Of a stretch of 37,045 bases of DNA, positions 1 to 9,418 are shown one piece after another. How positions within the stretch are numbered: the stretch's first letter is position 1; each line of letters opens with the position of its first letter. The notes under the pieces are model-generated. The model was not told where the DNA came from. It worked only from the letters and a program-made list of their open reading frames with translations, and made no database searches. Source of the DNA: Bradyrhizobium sp. LHD-71. Its GTDB lineage: Bacteria; Pseudomonadota; Alphaproteobacteria; Rhizobiales; Xanthobacteraceae. The stretch spans positions 1-37,045 of the forward strand of contig NZ_JAVIFX010000051.1 of assembly GCF_031157255.1 (NCBI RefSeq), read 5' to 3'. The position numbers were made by a program, and so were the translations under genes.

Positions 1-71
1 GTTTATGGATCAGAAATTCGCACGATGGACTCGCGGCAACGATGGTGCGAATTTCTGATCCACGACACTAG
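1..71. repeat. MITE-like palindrome, copy A (left end cut by window)
   Basis: An 18-bp perfect inverted repeat (TGGATCAGAAATTCGCAC at 6-23 and its complement at 45-62) encloses a 21-nt loop containing GGACTCGCGGCAACG. The right end is GACACTAG (64-71). The sequence is an exact reverse complement of the copy at 8842-8920 over its whole visible length. The left end, expected to be CTAGTGTC, falls before the window. Confidence 0.8.
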
Positions 72-103
72 CAACTTCATGAAGCCAGTGCGCTTTTTTT
101 GAT

Positions 104-150
104 TTGACGTTCGTCCTCGGGACTCGCAGCAATGTTGGTACGAACGTCAA
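104..150. repeat. Palindromic element, copy C (divergent arms, same loop)
   Basis: TTGACGTTCGT (104-114) is perfectly complementary to ACGAACGTCAA (140-150). The 25-nt loop contains GGGACTCGCAGCAATGTTGG, which aligns with the loop of copy A, although the arms share no sequence with it. CTAGTGTC ends are not visible here. It lies just upstream of the small secreted-protein gene. Confidence 0.65.
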
Positions 151-218
151 CCCCCGCGCGCCAGCCAACTTTTGCCCCAAACTGGCGTCATGCTTCCAAG
201 CTCTCTCAAGGATATCCC

Positions 219-482
219 ATGCGTGCTTTCCTTCTTGCAGCCCTGCTGACGGTCACGGCCGGACCAGTCGTCGCCCAGCCGCTCGGCACCGGCATTCCTC
301 TGAACCAGGAAAAGGAAGTCACGCCCGAACAGCGCGCCAAGCAACGGGCCACCGAAGAGGCCTACAAGTCGACGATCAAGGGCATTCCGGATGCGAAGCC
401 CGTCGATCCGTGGGGTAACATGCGCGGCACCGAGACCGGCAGCACCGCCAAGGCCAAGGCTGCTCCCAAAAAGACGAACTGA
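219..482 (+). CDS. Small exported protein of unknown function
   Basis: An 87-residue protein. I chose ATG 219 because AAGGA (208-212) sits 6 nt upstream and the product then opens with a clean Sec signal peptide (MRAFLLAALL, ending near PVVAQ, residues 1-19). An upstream in-frame ATG at 132 would put the repeat-derived stretch and a polar leader before the signal sequence, so it is unlikely. The mature part is short, charged and probably partly disordered, with a Glu/Lys-rich segment (TPEQRAKQRATEEAYK), then IPDAKPVDPWGNMRG, and a Lys/Ala-rich tail. I recall small proteins with this DPWG motif as common in Bradyrhizobium-type genomes, but no function is known to me. It precedes mutS on the same strand by about 140 bp. 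Periplasmic location is inferred. Confidence 0.75.
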   Translation: MRAFLLAALLTVTAGPVVAQPLGTGIPLNQEKEVTPEQRAKQRATEEAYKSTIKGIPDAKPVDPWGNMRGTETGSTAKAKAAPKKTN

Positions 483-620
483 CAGAACGGCTCTCGACTG
501 GGGACAGTGCCGCCCCACGCGTAGGAACAGGGTGTGAACTTTGCTAGCTTGCCGTGCTCTGAAGCACCCGGCAGTTGCATGACAGTTCCACGGCCCTCTT
601 TGCGCGACGCATCGGATGAT

Positions 621-3353
621 ATGAGCGCTCCGCCTGCGCAACGGCAGGCGCCGCGCACGATCGCGCCTGCCGCTGACGGCGCGACCCGCGTCACGCCGAT
701 GATGGAACAGTACCTTGAGATCAAGGCTGCCAATCCGGGGCTGTTGCTGTTCTACCGGATGGGCGACTTTTACGAGTTGTTCTTCGATGATGCCGAGACC
801 GCCTCACGCGCGCTCGGCATCGTGCTGACCAAGCGCGGCAAGCATGCCGGGGACGACATCCCGATGTGTGGCGTACCGGTGGAGCGCGCCGAAGACTATC
901 TGCATCGCCTGATCGCGCTCGGCCACCGAGTCGCTGTTTGCGAACAGATGGAAGACCCGGCGGAAGCCAAGAAGCGCGGCGCCAAGAGTGTCGTCAAGCG
1001 CGGCGTCGTGCGCGTCGTCACCCCGGGCACCCTGACCGAAGACACGCTGCTCGACGCGCGCGCCAACAATTACCTGTTGGCAATCGCCCGCGCCCGAGCA
1101 TCCGCCTCCGGCGGCGATCGCATGGGGCTCGCATGGATCGACATGTCGACGTCCGAATTCACTGTCACCGAATGCAGCGCGGCCGAACTCGCAGCGACGA
1201 TCGCCCGCATCAACCCGAACGAGGTGATCGTCGCCGATGCCCTGTTCGGCGACGATGCGCTCGGACCGTTGCTGCGCGAACTGGCATCCGTGACACCACT
1301 CACCCGCGACGTATTCGACGGTGCCACGGCCGAGCGCAGGCTCACCGACTATTTCGCCGTCGCGACCATGGAGGCGTTCGGCTCGTTGTCACGCCTGGAA
1401 GCGACCGCCGCCGCCGCTTGCGTGACCTATATCGAGCGCACACAGGTCGGCAAACGTCCGCCGCTGTCGCCGCCTTCGCGCGAGGCAGCCGGCACGACCA
1501 TGGCGATCGATCCCGCGACCCGCGCTAACCTCGAACTGACGCGCACGCTATCCGGTGAGCGGCGCGGCTCACTGCTCGCGGCGCTCGACTGCACCGTCAC
1601 CGCGGCCGGATCGCGACTGCTCGCGCAGCGGCTCGCCGCACCTTCGACGGATGCAGCGATCATTGCCAGGCGACTCGATGCGCTGAGTGCCTTTGCGGAG
1701 GACTCGGTCGTCCGCGAGGACCTGCGCAAGATGCTGCATGCGGCGCCGGACATGGCGCGCGCGCTGGCACGGCTCTCGGTGGGCCGCGGCGGCCCGCGCG
1801 ACCTCGCAGCGCTCGGCGCCGGCATTGCGGCGGCTGACGAGGTGCTGGCGCGGCTCGCGCGGATGGATATCGTGCCGGCCGAGATCGCGACAGCAGCGAC
1901 AGCGTTACGCAAACCGCCGCGAGCGCTGGCGCAGGAGTTTGCGCGCGCGCTTGCCGACGAATTGCCGCTGTTGAAACGCGACGGCGGGTTCGTGCGCGCC
2001 GGCTACGAGCCGGCGCTCGATGAGGCCCGAAGCCTGCGCGACGAATCGCGACGGGTGGTGGCCGCGATGCAGGCGCGCTACGCCGAGGAGACCGGCGTCA
2101 AGGCGCTGAAGATCCGCCACAACAACGTGCTCGGTTATTTCGTCGAGGTGACGGCGCAGCACGGCGACAAGTTGATGTCGCCACCGCTGAATGCGACGTT
2201 CATTCATCGTCAGACACTGGCGGGCCAGGTCCGTTTCACCACAGCCGAGCTGGGCCAGACCGAAGCCAAGATTGCCAACGCCGCCGACCGGGCGCTCGGG
2301 CTCGAGCTCGAGATCTTCGAGCGGCTGGCAGCGCAAGCGGTCGTCGCATCCGACGATCTGCACGCCGCAGCGCAGGCGTTCGCCGCGCTGGATGTGGCCA
2401 CCGCGCTGGCGAAGCTCGCCTCGGATCAGAACTACGTTCGCCCCGACGTCGATGGCTCGCTCGACTTCGTCATCGAGGGCGGTCGGCATCCGGTGGTGGA
2501 GCAGGCCTTGGCGCGCGACGGGCAGCCGTTCATCGCCAATGCTTGCGATCTCTCGCCGAGGGTGCGTGAAACCTCGGGCCAGGTCTGGATCGTCACCGGT
2601 CCGAACATGGCAGGTAAATCGACCTTCCTGCGCCAGAATGCGCTGATCGCGCTGATGGCGCAGATCGGCAGCTTCGTGCCGGCGAAGCGCGCGCGCATCG
2701 GTATCGTCGACCGTCTGTTCTCGCGCGTCGGCGCCGCCGACGATCTCGCGCGGGGACGCTCGACCTTCATGGTCGAGATGGTGGAGACAGCCGCGATTCT
2801 GAACCAGGCCGGCGAGCGGGCGCTGGTGATCCTCGACGAGATCGGTCGGGGAACTGCGACCTTCGACGGCCTGTCGATCGCATGGGCGGCGATCGAGCAT
2901 CTGCACGAGGAGAACCGCTGCCGCGCGCTGTTTGCGACGCACTATCACGAGCTGACGGCGCTGGCTGCAAAACTGCCGCGGCTGTTCAATGCTACGGTGC
3001 GGGTGAAGGAGTGGCAGGGTGACGTGGTGTTCCTGCACGAGGTGATGCCAGGCGCGGCCGACCGCTCCTACGGCATTCAGGTGGCGAAGCTTGCCGGTCT
3101 TCCCGCACCCGTGATCGTCCGCGCGAAGACGATCCTGGCCAAGCTTGAAGCGCAGGACCGATCGTCGACGACCCGCGCGCTCGCCGACGACCTGCCGCTG
3201 TTCGCTGTGCCCTCGCGCGCGGCCGCGGAAGATAAGATCGAGACGCCGGCTGACAAGCTGTTGAAGACCTTCGAAGCGCTGCACCCCGACGACATGTCAC
3301 CGCGCGAAGCACTGGACGCGCTGTATGCCCTCAAGAAGACGCTCGGAAATTGA
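621..3353 (+). CDS. mutS: DNA mismatch repair ATPase MutS
   Basis: MutS binds mismatches and small loops in newly replicated DNA and recruits MutL in an ATP-dependent way. With ATG 621 the protein has 910 residues, normal for the family in this group. An in-frame ATG at 579 and a GTG at 534 are alternatives, and the weak GGAT just before 621 is the only ribosome-site hint. The mismatch-reading F-x-E motif is intact (GDFYELF, about residues 48-54, with F50 and E52). The ATPase core has Walker A GPNMAGKS (660-667), the signature [14 protein letters not shown], Walker B LDEIGRG (D739, E740) and ATHYHEL. The C-terminus carries the usual helix-turn-helix dimerisation tail ([14 protein letters not shown]). 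It converges with the leftward amidohydrolase gene, 27 bp apart. No defect is visible. Confidence 0.97.
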   Translation: MSAPPAQRQAPRTIAPAADGATRVTPMMEQYLEIKAANPGLLLFYRMGDFYELFFDDAETASRALGIVLTKRGKHAGDDIPMCGVPVERAEDYLHRLIALGHRVAVCEQMEDPAEAKKRGAKSVVKRGVVRVVTPGTLTEDTLLDARANNYLLAIARARASASGGDRMGLAWIDMSTSEFTVTECSAAELAATIARINPNEVIVADALFGDDALGPLLRELASVTPLTRDVFDGATAERRLTDYFAVATMEAFGSLSRLEATAAAACVTYIERTQVGKRPPLSPPSREAAGTTMAIDPATRANLELTRTLSGERRGSLLAALDCTVTAAGSRLLAQRLAAPSTDAAIIARRLDALSAFAEDSVVREDLRKMLHAAPDMARALARLSVGRGGPRDLAALGAGIAAADEVLARLARMDIVPAEIATAATALRKPPRALAQEFARALADELPLLKRDGGFVRAGYEPALDEARSLRDESRRVVAAMQARYAEETGVKALKIRHNNVLGYFVEVTAQHGDKLMSPPLNATFIHRQTLAGQVRFTTAELGQTEAKIANAADRALGLELEIFERLAAQAVVASDDLHAAAQAFAALDVATALAKLASDQNYVRPDVDGSLDFVIEGGRHPVVEQALARDGQPFIANACDLSPRVRETSGQVWIVTGPNMAGKSTFLRQNALIALMAQIGSFVPAKRARIGIVDRLFSRVGAADDLARGRSTFMVEMVETAAILNQAGERALVILDEIGRGTATFDGLSIAWAAIEHLHEENRCRALFATHYHELTALAAKLPRLFNATVRVKEWQGDVVFLHEVMPGAADRSYGIQVAKLAGLPAPVIVRAKTILAKLEAQDRSSTTRALADDLPLFAVPSRAAAEDKIETPADKLLKTFEALHPDDMSPREALDALYALKKTLGN

Positions 3354-3380
3354 GGTCGTCGTCGGCACGCCCTCGAAAAG

Positions 3381-4793
3381 TCAGGCCGTCCCGCTGCCGG
3401 TGAAGTCGGCGACGATATGCAGCATCGCCCGCAGTCCGTAGATCAGGCCTGCCTCATCCACCTGGAACCGCGGCGAGTGATTGGGCGCGACGTTGCTATC
3501 GCCAGGCCGCGCGATGCCCACATTGAAGAACATGCCGGGCACGACCTGGCCGAAATAGGAAAAGTCCTCGCTGGCGCTGCTTGGCACTTCCGAGAGGACC
3601 GTCTTCGCCCCCACGCGCGCCAGCGACGGCGCCATCCGCTCGACCAGCACTGCATCGTTGACCACCGACGGGTAAGAGGTGCCGTCCCAGGACACCTCGG
3701 CCGATCCGTTCATGCCCCGCGCGATGTTCTCGGCGATCTCGCCGATGCGGCGCTTGGCCCGCGTGCGTTGCTGCTCGCTGAACGTACGCAGCGTGCCCTG
3801 CATCTCGGCTCTATCAGGAATGATGTTGCTGCGCAGGCCACCCCTGAACGCGCCGACGGTCACCACCGTGGGCTCGCGCGTCACGTCGGTCTCGCGACTG
3901 ACGATCGTCTGCAGCGCCGTGACGATCGAAGCGCCGATGACGACGGGATCGACCCCGGCCCATGGCCGCGCCCCATGGGTCTGCTTGCCGTGCACGATGA
4001 TGCGGAATGAATCGCTGCCCGCCGTCGAGACACCCGGCCGATATGCCAGCGTGCCGACCGGCAAGCCCGAGCCCACATGCAGGCCGAACACCGCGTCGGG
4101 CTTCGGATTCTCCATGACGCCCTGCTGAACCATCACGCGGGCACCACCAGCTTGCCCGGGCGGCAGCCCTTCTTCTGCCGGCTGGAACAGCAGCTTGACG
4201 GTGCCGCGCAGATCCTTGCGCATGTTCGCGATAACCTCTGCCGCCGCCATCAGGATCGCGACATGGCAATCGTGTCCGCATGCGTGCATCACGCCGACGG
4301 TCTCGCGGCCCCACTGCGTCCTGACTTTCGAGGCAAACGGCAGGTCGACCTCTTCGGTGACCGGCAGCGCGTCCATATCGGCCCGCAAGGCGATGACCGG
4401 TCCCGGACCGCCTTCGCCTTTCAACAGACCGACCACGCCGGTTTCGGCGACGCCTTCACGGACCTCATAACCCAACGACTTCAGGTGCTGCGCGACCAGC
4501 CCGGCTGTTCGCTTCTCCTGATTGCCCAGTTCAGGGTTGGCGTGAATGTCGCGCCGCCAGGCGATCATCCTGGCTTCGATGGCTTGCGCAGCCTGATCGA
4601 GCGCATCGTGGATTACGCGCGACGGCCCGGCGGCCGCGGCCGGCTGCATCTGTGCCAATGCTGCGACAGGCCGCAGCAGGCCGAGCGCGCCGCACGCACA
4701 AGCCGTGTGCAGCAAGGCGCGTCTGCTCGGTTGCGTATCGATAATTTCGGCGATGAATGTAGGCGGAGCCGACGAGCGTCCAAAAAGCCGCAT
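3381..4793 (-). CDS. Exported M20-family amidohydrolase (hippurate/N-acyl amino acid type)
   Basis: A 470-residue metal-dependent amidohydrolase of the M20D group, which cleaves N-acylated amino acids, hippurate or related amides. Metal-binding motifs are all present: ADMDAL, MHACGHDCH, QPAEEG and the C-terminal NHSPRF. The inserted lid/dimerisation domain (HGKQTHGARPWAGVDPV) is typical. The N-terminus has a twin-Arg-like segment, PSRRALLHTACACGALGLL, then AALAQ, so Tat export to the periplasm is likely. The long n-region fits Tat better than Sec. GAGGGG lies just before the ATG. Substrate cannot be told from sequence. It is leftward and converges with mutS. The next gene upstream is also leftward but 113 bp away, so it is probably a separate unit. 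Confidence 0.9.
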   Translation of the reverse strand: MRLFGRSSAPPTFIAEIIDTQPSRRALLHTACACGALGLLRPVAALAQMQPAAAAGPSRVIHDALDQAAQAIEARMIAWRRDIHANPELGNQEKRTAGLVAQHLKSLGYEVREGVAETGVVGLLKGEGGPGPVIALRADMDALPVTEEVDLPFASKVRTQWGRETVGVMHACGHDCHVAILMAAAEVIANMRKDLRGTVKLLFQPAEEGLPPGQAGGARVMVQQGVMENPKPDAVFGLHVGSGLPVGTLAYRPGVSTAGSDSFRIIVHGKQTHGARPWAGVDPVVIGASIVTALQTIVSRETDVTREPTVVTVGAFRGGLRSNIIPDRAEMQGTLRTFSEQQRTRAKRRIGEIAENIARGMNGSAEVSWDGTSYPSVVNDAVLVERMAPSLARVGAKTVLSEVPSSASEDFSYFGQVVPGMFFNVGIARPGDSNVAPNHSPRFQVDEAGLIYGLRAMLHIVADFTGSGTA

Positions 4794-4906
4794 GACCTAA
4801 CCCCTCAAAGATCCACGCTGGCAGCGGATTGCTTTTGCGCCAAATGGTCAAGAGCCGTTCAGCGTTGGTCGCCTTTGCAAAAACGCCCGGACGTCAGATG
4901 AGCGCA

Positions 4907-5716
4907 CTACGCCCGCGAAGCTGCGGCAAGCGCCGATCGCCGCCGGAAGGCCCAGAACACCAGATTGCAGGCGACCGCGACGAGGAGCGCGGCGACAAGT
5001 CCCGTGACCGTTCCGACGCGCGTGACGAGAAGGTGTGCGGTCAGACAGCACAATGAAAATCCTGCAAGGCCCAACAGCGTGTTCGCGAGCACGGCGGCGG
5101 TCGCAGGCCCGCCGATACGTGGATGCAGGATGAGGATCAGGCTCGACAGCACGATGGGAAAGACCGCCAGCAGCCCCGTCACCTTCGGACCGACCGCCTC
5201 GCTGGCCGAGACGACCAGGGCGACGAGGACAGCCACCATGCCTGCCCGCACCAGCAGATCGGTCCAGCGCCGCCGCACCGGAGGGACATGCACATGGCGG
5301 AAGCGGTTACCGATCGCGATGCAGACGGGCAGACCGATCGCGTTCAAGATGACGGCCGTCAGCGTCGTCCATGGCAGCGTGTTGACCACCGCGGCCAGCA
5401 CAAGCCACACCGCCAACGCCGGCAGCACACTTGCGGCCCGGCCGTGCCGCTGTGCCAGCGCGGCGTAGACCAGCGCGAATACCGCCGTCGCGACGTTGAC
5501 GACAAGGCTCGCCAACGCGCTCTGCGCGACGAAGCTCGGGTCATGATGCAGGGCCACGAAAACATAGGCCGGGCCGGCGGCGATCGGCAGCGTGGCGATC
5601 ATCGCAGCCACGACAGGACCGGCACGTTCTGCAACGACGGTCGCGGACACCACGAAACCCGCCGTCACTGCCATTTTTAACAGCAACAGCAACCAGAACT
5701 GCAGTTCAGGAGACAT
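4907..5716 (-). CDS. Polytopic inner-membrane protein, unknown function
   Basis: A 269-residue, very hydrophobic protein with about eight predicted membrane helices, for example FWLLLLLKMAVTAGFVVSAT, the MIATLPIAAGPAYVFVAL region and VTGLVAALLVAVACNLVFWA, ending in a short Arg-rich cytoplasmic tail. I chose ATG 5716 because AAGG lies 6 nt upstream. A start at 5752 would add 12 polar residues ahead of the first helix. The repeated pattern of small residues and prolines inside the helices suggests a transporter-like or channel-like fold, but I do not recognise a named family. The gene is divergent from glnD with roughly 300 bp between the start codons, and there is no operon partner to suggest its role. 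Confidence 0.8.
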   Translation of the reverse strand: MSPELQFWLLLLLKMAVTAGFVVSATVVAERAGPVVAAMIATLPIAAGPAYVFVALHHDPSFVAQSALASLVVNVATAVFALVYAALAQRHGRAASVLPALAVWLVLAAVVNTLPWTTLTAVILNAIGLPVCIAIGNRFRHVHVPPVRRRWTDLLVRAGMVAVLVALVVSASEAVGPKVTGLLAVFPIVLSSLILILHPRIGGPATAAVLANTLLGLAGFSLCCLTAHLLVTRVGTVTGLVAALLVAVACNLVFWAFRRRSALAAASRA

Positions 5717-6013
5717 CGAGAGCCTTGCGCATGCCCGCGAGTCGCGAGGCATTCATATCGCCACTCATGAGATACCAGCGCCGCCGAGGCAACCCGACGG
5801 AGGGCATGACTGCATGCTTAGGCTCACTATATCTCGTGCAGAGGCGCGATCATCGCCCTGAGCGTCCCGTCGCACAGAAAAAGCTCGGATTTTTCAAAGC
5901 GTTAGCGGTTTCCGAGCTTGCCTCGAGGTCGCCGGGCACCTCACGCCCCACCAGATGGGAGGGGTGGATGCCGCAAAGGTTGCGGTGCGCCGCAACGAAA
6001 GGCTGATGACACC

Positions 6014-8830
6014 ATGCGAACCGTCCGATATCCGATGCGAATGGATACGGCCGTCACCCGAAGCGTCTCTGTCGAAACGGAGTTCGATCCCGTGCGGATC
6101 GGCGCCGAGATCGATGCTCTCGCGGTGAAGATGGAAGGCCGGGACGACGCCTTCCGCGCGGCGATCACGCAGCTTCTCAAGGGCGAGCTGGCCGCCGGAC
6201 GCGCTGCCGCTCAGGCGCAGCTTTTGAAGGATCGCCACGGCCGCCGTTGCGCCGAGCGGCTGTGCTTCCTGCACGATTCCATCATAGGCCTCCTGTTCGA
6301 CGCAGCGACCCGTCATCTCTACAAGAGCCTGCTTCCATCCGACTCCGAGCGGATGGCGATCGTCGCGACCGGCGGCTATGGCCGTGGCCTGATGGCGCCG
6401 GAATCCGATATCGATCTGTTGTTTCTGCTGCCCTACAAGCAGACCGCATGGGGCGAATCGGTCGCCGAAGCGATCCTCTATTGTCTCTGGGACATGGGGC
6501 TGAAGGTCGGCCATGCCACTCGCTCGATCGACGAATCGATCCGGCAGGCCCGCGCCGACATGACGATCCGCACCGCCGTGCTCGAGACCCGCTTTCTTGT
6601 CGGCGAGCGGACGCTCTACGATGAACTGGTGACGCGGTTCGACAAGCAGGTGGTGCAGGGCACGGCGTCCGAATTCGTCACCGCGAAGCTCGCCGAACGC
6701 GAGGAACGCCATCGCCGCGCCGGCCAGTCGCGCTATCTGGTCGAACCGAACGTGAAGGACGGCAAGGGCGGCTTGCGTGACCTTCACACGCTGTTCTGGA
6801 TCTCGAAATACGTCTACCGCGTTCGCGACACCAGCGAGCTCGTCGAGCGCGGCGTGTTCGACGCTCAGGAATATCGCACCTTCCGCCGGTGCGAGGATTT
6901 CCTCTGGTCGGTCCGCTGCAACATGCACTTCTTTGCCAAGCGCGCCGAGGAGCGACTGTCGTTCGACATTCAGCGCGAGATGGCGGTGCGGCTCGGCTAT
7001 ACCTCGCATCCCGGCATGCAGGACGTCGAGCGCTTCATGAAGCACTACTTCCTGATAGCAAAGGACGTCGGCGACCTGACGGCCATTCTCTGCGCCAAGC
7101 TCGAGGACCAGCAGGCGAAGCCGGCGCCGGTACTGAGCCGGATGATGGCCAAGTTTCGCCCGTCGCCGAAGCGTCGCCTGAGCGACAGCGACGATTTCGT
7201 GGTCGATTACAACCGCATCAACCTCGCGGTGCCGGATGTATTCCAGCACGATCCGGTCAACCTGCTTCGCATCTTCCGCCTCGCCCAGAAGCACGATCTC
7301 GCGTTCCATCCGGACGCCATGCGCGCCGCCAAGCGTTCGTTGTACTTGATCGATCAGAAGGTCCGTGAGAGCGACGAAGCCAACAGGTTGTTTCTCGAGA
7401 TCCTCACATCGAACGATGCGGAGATCGTGCTGCGGCGGATGAACGAGACCGGCGTGCTCGGAAAATTCATCCGCACCTTCGGCAAGATCGTCTCGATGAT
7501 GCAGTTCAACATGTATCACCACTACACGGTGGACGAGCATCTGTTGCGCTGTATCGGCATTCTTCAGGACATCGAGCGCGGCGGCAACGAGGAGTTCGCG
7601 CTGGCGAGCGACCTGATGCGGAAGATCCAGCCGGAACATCGCATTGCGCTGTACGTTGCGGTCTTCCTGCACGACATCGCCAAGGGCCGGCCGGAGGATC
7701 ACTCGATTGCCGGCGCGAAGGTCGCCCGCAGGCTATGCCCTCGGTTCGGCTTGAGTGCGGCCGATACCGAGCTCGTGGCGTGGCTGATCCAGGAGCACCT
7801 GACAATGTCGACGGTCGCGCAGTCGCGCGACCTGTCCGATCGCCGCACCATCGAGAATTTCGCCGGCGTGGTGCAGTCGCTCGAGCAACTGAAGTTACTG
7901 ACGATCCTCACCACCGCCGACATCCGCGGCGTCGGTCCGGGCGTCTGGAATGGCTGGAAAGCGCAGCTGCTGCGCACACTTTATTATGAAACCGAGCCCG
8001 CGCTGACCGGCGGCTTCTCCGAAGTCAACCGGTCCCAGCGCATCGCGATGGCGCAGACGGAATTCCGCGACGCCTTCAAGGAATGGCCGCAGACCGAGGT
8101 CGAGGCTTACATCGCCCGCCATTATCCGGCGTACTGGCTCAAGGTCGATCTCGCGCAAAAGATCCGTCACGCCCGCTTCATTGCCAACAGCGAGAAGGCC
8201 GGACACAAGCTCGCGGTCAACGTCGGCTACGACGAGGCGCGCGGCGTGACCGAGCTGACCATTCTCGCCCCCGACCATCCGTGGCTCCTGTCGATCATCG
8301 CCGGTGCCTGCGCGTCGGCCGGGGCGAACATTGTCGATGCGCAGATCTACACCACGACCGACGGCCTTGCGCTGGACACCATCTCGGTGTCGCGCGAATA
8401 CGACCGCGATGAGGACGAGGGCCGCCGGGCGACCCGTATCGGCGAGACCATCGAACACGCGCTGGAAGGCAAGGTGCGGTTGCCTGAAGTGGTCGCCCGC
8501 CGCGCCGGCGCCCGGGCGCGGACCAAGCCGTTCACCGTCGAGCCGGAGGTGTCGATCAACAATCAATGGTCGGAACGCTACACGGTGATCGAGGTATCAG
8601 GCCTCGACCGTCCGGGCCTGCTGTATCAGCTCACGACGACGATTTCGAAGCTCAATCTCAACATCGCCTCTGCGCATGTGGCGACCTTCGGCGAGCGCGC
8701 GCGCGACGTGTTCTATGTCACGGACCTGTTGGGCGCACAGATCACCGCGCCGACGCGGCAGGCGGCAATCAAGCGCGCCCTCATCCATCTGCTCGCCGAG
8801 GACGACACCGCCAGCAAGCCCGCGGCTTGA
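6014..8830 (+). CDS. glnD: Bifunctional PII uridylyltransferase / uridylyl-removing enzyme
   Basis: GlnD senses glutamine and adds or removes UMP on PII proteins (GlnB/GlnK), controlling nitrogen assimilation in the cytoplasm. Domains run in the standard order: nucleotidyltransferase (GGYGRG at about 120-125, PESDIDLLF with D132 and D134), the GlnD linker domain, the HD hydrolase (HHYTVDEHLL, then FLHDIAKGRPEDHS near 550), and two C-terminal ACT domains (LTILAPDHPWLLS near 747, and YTVIEVSGLDRPGLLYQL near 856). ATG 6014 gives 938 residues and has GAAAGG upstream at a rather long spacing. ATG 6038 would give 930, equally normal for the family. The longer open frame from 5918 has a non-native N-terminus. 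The stop is followed 11 bp later by palindromic repeats. I see no loss of catalytic residues. Confidence 0.96.
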   Translation: MRTVRYPMRMDTAVTRSVSVETEFDPVRIGAEIDALAVKMEGRDDAFRAAITQLLKGELAAGRAAAQAQLLKDRHGRRCAERLCFLHDSIIGLLFDAATRHLYKSLLPSDSERMAIVATGGYGRGLMAPESDIDLLFLLPYKQTAWGESVAEAILYCLWDMGLKVGHATRSIDESIRQARADMTIRTAVLETRFLVGERTLYDELVTRFDKQVVQGTASEFVTAKLAEREERHRRAGQSRYLVEPNVKDGKGGLRDLHTLFWISKYVYRVRDTSELVERGVFDAQEYRTFRRCEDFLWSVRCNMHFFAKRAEERLSFDIQREMAVRLGYTSHPGMQDVERFMKHYFLIAKDVGDLTAILCAKLEDQQAKPAPVLSRMMAKFRPSPKRRLSDSDDFVVDYNRINLAVPDVFQHDPVNLLRIFRLAQKHDLAFHPDAMRAAKRSLYLIDQKVRESDEANRLFLEILTSNDAEIVLRRMNETGVLGKFIRTFGKIVSMMQFNMYHHYTVDEHLLRCIGILQDIERGGNEEFALASDLMRKIQPEHRIALYVAVFLHDIAKGRPEDHSIAGAKVARRLCPRFGLSAADTELVAWLIQEHLTMSTVAQSRDLSDRRTIENFAGVVQSLEQLKLLTILTTADIRGVGPGVWNGWKAQLLRTLYYETEPALTGGFSEVNRSQRIAMAQTEFRDAFKEWPQTEVEAYIARHYPAYWLKVDLAQKIRHARFIANSEKAGHKLAVNVGYDEARGVTELTILAPDHPWLLSIIAGACASAGANIVDAQIYTTTDGLALDTISVSREYDRDEDEGRRATRIGETIEHALEGKVRLPEVVARRAGARARTKPFTVEPEVSINNQWSERYTVIEVSGLDRPGLLYQLTTTISKLNLNIASAHVATFGERARDVFYVTDLLGAQITAPTRQAAIKRALIHLLAEDDTASKPAA

Positions 8831-8841
8831 TGCGAGCGCGC

Positions 8842-8920
8842 CTGGTGTCGTGGATCAGAAATTCGCACCATCGTTGCCGCGAGTCCATCGTGCGAATTTC
8901 TGATCCATAAACGACACTAG
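8842..8920. repeat. MITE-like palindrome, copy A' (inverted copy of 1-71)
   Basis: Arms TGGATCAGAAATTCGCAC (8851-8868) and its complement (8890-8907) enclose a 21-nt loop that is the exact reverse complement of the loop of copy A. The ends are CTGGTGTC (8842-8849, one change from CTAGTGTC) and GACACTAG (8913-8920). It starts 11 bp after the glnD stop and could form a strong hairpin in either transcript. Confidence 0.8.
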
Positions 8921-8933
8921 AATCATAAACTTG

Positions 8934-9010
8934 CTAGTGTCCTGATCGAAATCCGAAGTTCGCTCTGAGCTCGCTGCGAAGTATGGCGAACTTCGGATTC
9001 GGGACACTAG
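8934..9010. repeat. MITE-like palindrome, copy B (same ends, different arms)
   Basis: Terminal inverted repeats CTAGTGTCC (8934-8942) and GGACACTAG (9002-9010) frame inner arms AATCCGAAGTTCGC (8950-8963) and GCGAACTTCGGATT (8986-8999). The loop TCTGAGCTCGCTGCGAAG resembles the loops of copies A and C, while the arms differ completely. It lies 13 bp from copy A' and ends 5 bp before the start of the DUF1304 gene. Confidence 0.75.
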
Positions 9011-9015
9011 CTCTC

Positions 9016-9402
9016 ATGCGCAGTTTGGGAAATCGTATGCTCTTGGTCGCCGATCTGCTGGTGCTCGTCGTCGCGCTGCTGCACGTCTATTTTCTGACCC
9101 TCGAGATGTTTCTCTGGCAGAAGCCGATCGGCCTGCGGACGTTCCGCAACACGCCGGAACGCGCCCGCGACACTGCGGTGCTCGCTGCCAATCAGGGGCT
9201 GTATAACGGATTTCTCGCGGCGGGCCTGATCTGGGCCGTGTTCTACCAATGGCCGCTGTCGGCGCTGCATATCAAGACGTTCTTCCTCGGCTGCGTCGTC
9301 ATCGCAGGCATTTATGGCGCGTATTCAGTGAGCCGACGCATCTTCTTTATCCAGGCGCTGCCCGCGATCGTCGCGCTCGCACTGCTTTGGATCTTCCGGT
9401 AG
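9016..9402 (+). CDS. DUF1304 family membrane protein
   Basis: A 128-residue protein with four predicted membrane helices, belonging by pattern to the DUF1304 family of small inner-membrane proteins of unknown function. Diagnostic stretches are the first helix LVADLLVLVVALLHVYFLTL followed by EMFLW, then ANQGLYNGFLAAGL, and the last two helices, with VIAGIYGAYSVSRR leading into the final hydrophobic segment. An in-frame ATG at 8983 lies inside palindrome B and would translate half the repeat, so I place the start at ATG 9016 (ATG 9037 is also possible). No good ribosome site is visible, perhaps because the insertion of the repeat displaced the native upstream region. It stands alone between glnD and the PBP gene. 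Confidence 0.85.
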   Translation: MRSLGNRMLLVADLLVLVVALLHVYFLTLEMFLWQKPIGLRTFRNTPERARDTAVLAANQGLYNGFLAAGLIWAVFYQWPLSALHIKTFFLGCVVIAGIYGAYSVSRRIFFIQALPAIVALALLWIFR

Positions 9403-9418
9403 CGACCATAAACCCCCG

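Noticed and set aside
1905-3284. Long leftward frame (459 codons) inside mutS
   Set aside because: It is antisense to an intact, motif-complete mutS. Composition reflects the high GC of the complementary strand and no ribosome site is present.
5894-7702. Long leftward frame (602 codons) inside glnD
   Set aside because: It is antisense to the conserved nucleotidyltransferase and HD domains of glnD. No recognisable protein family.
8983-9015. Upstream in-frame ATG as start of the DUF1304 gene
   Set aside because: It lies inside palindrome B and would translate repeat sequence. The family's conserved region begins after ATG 9016.
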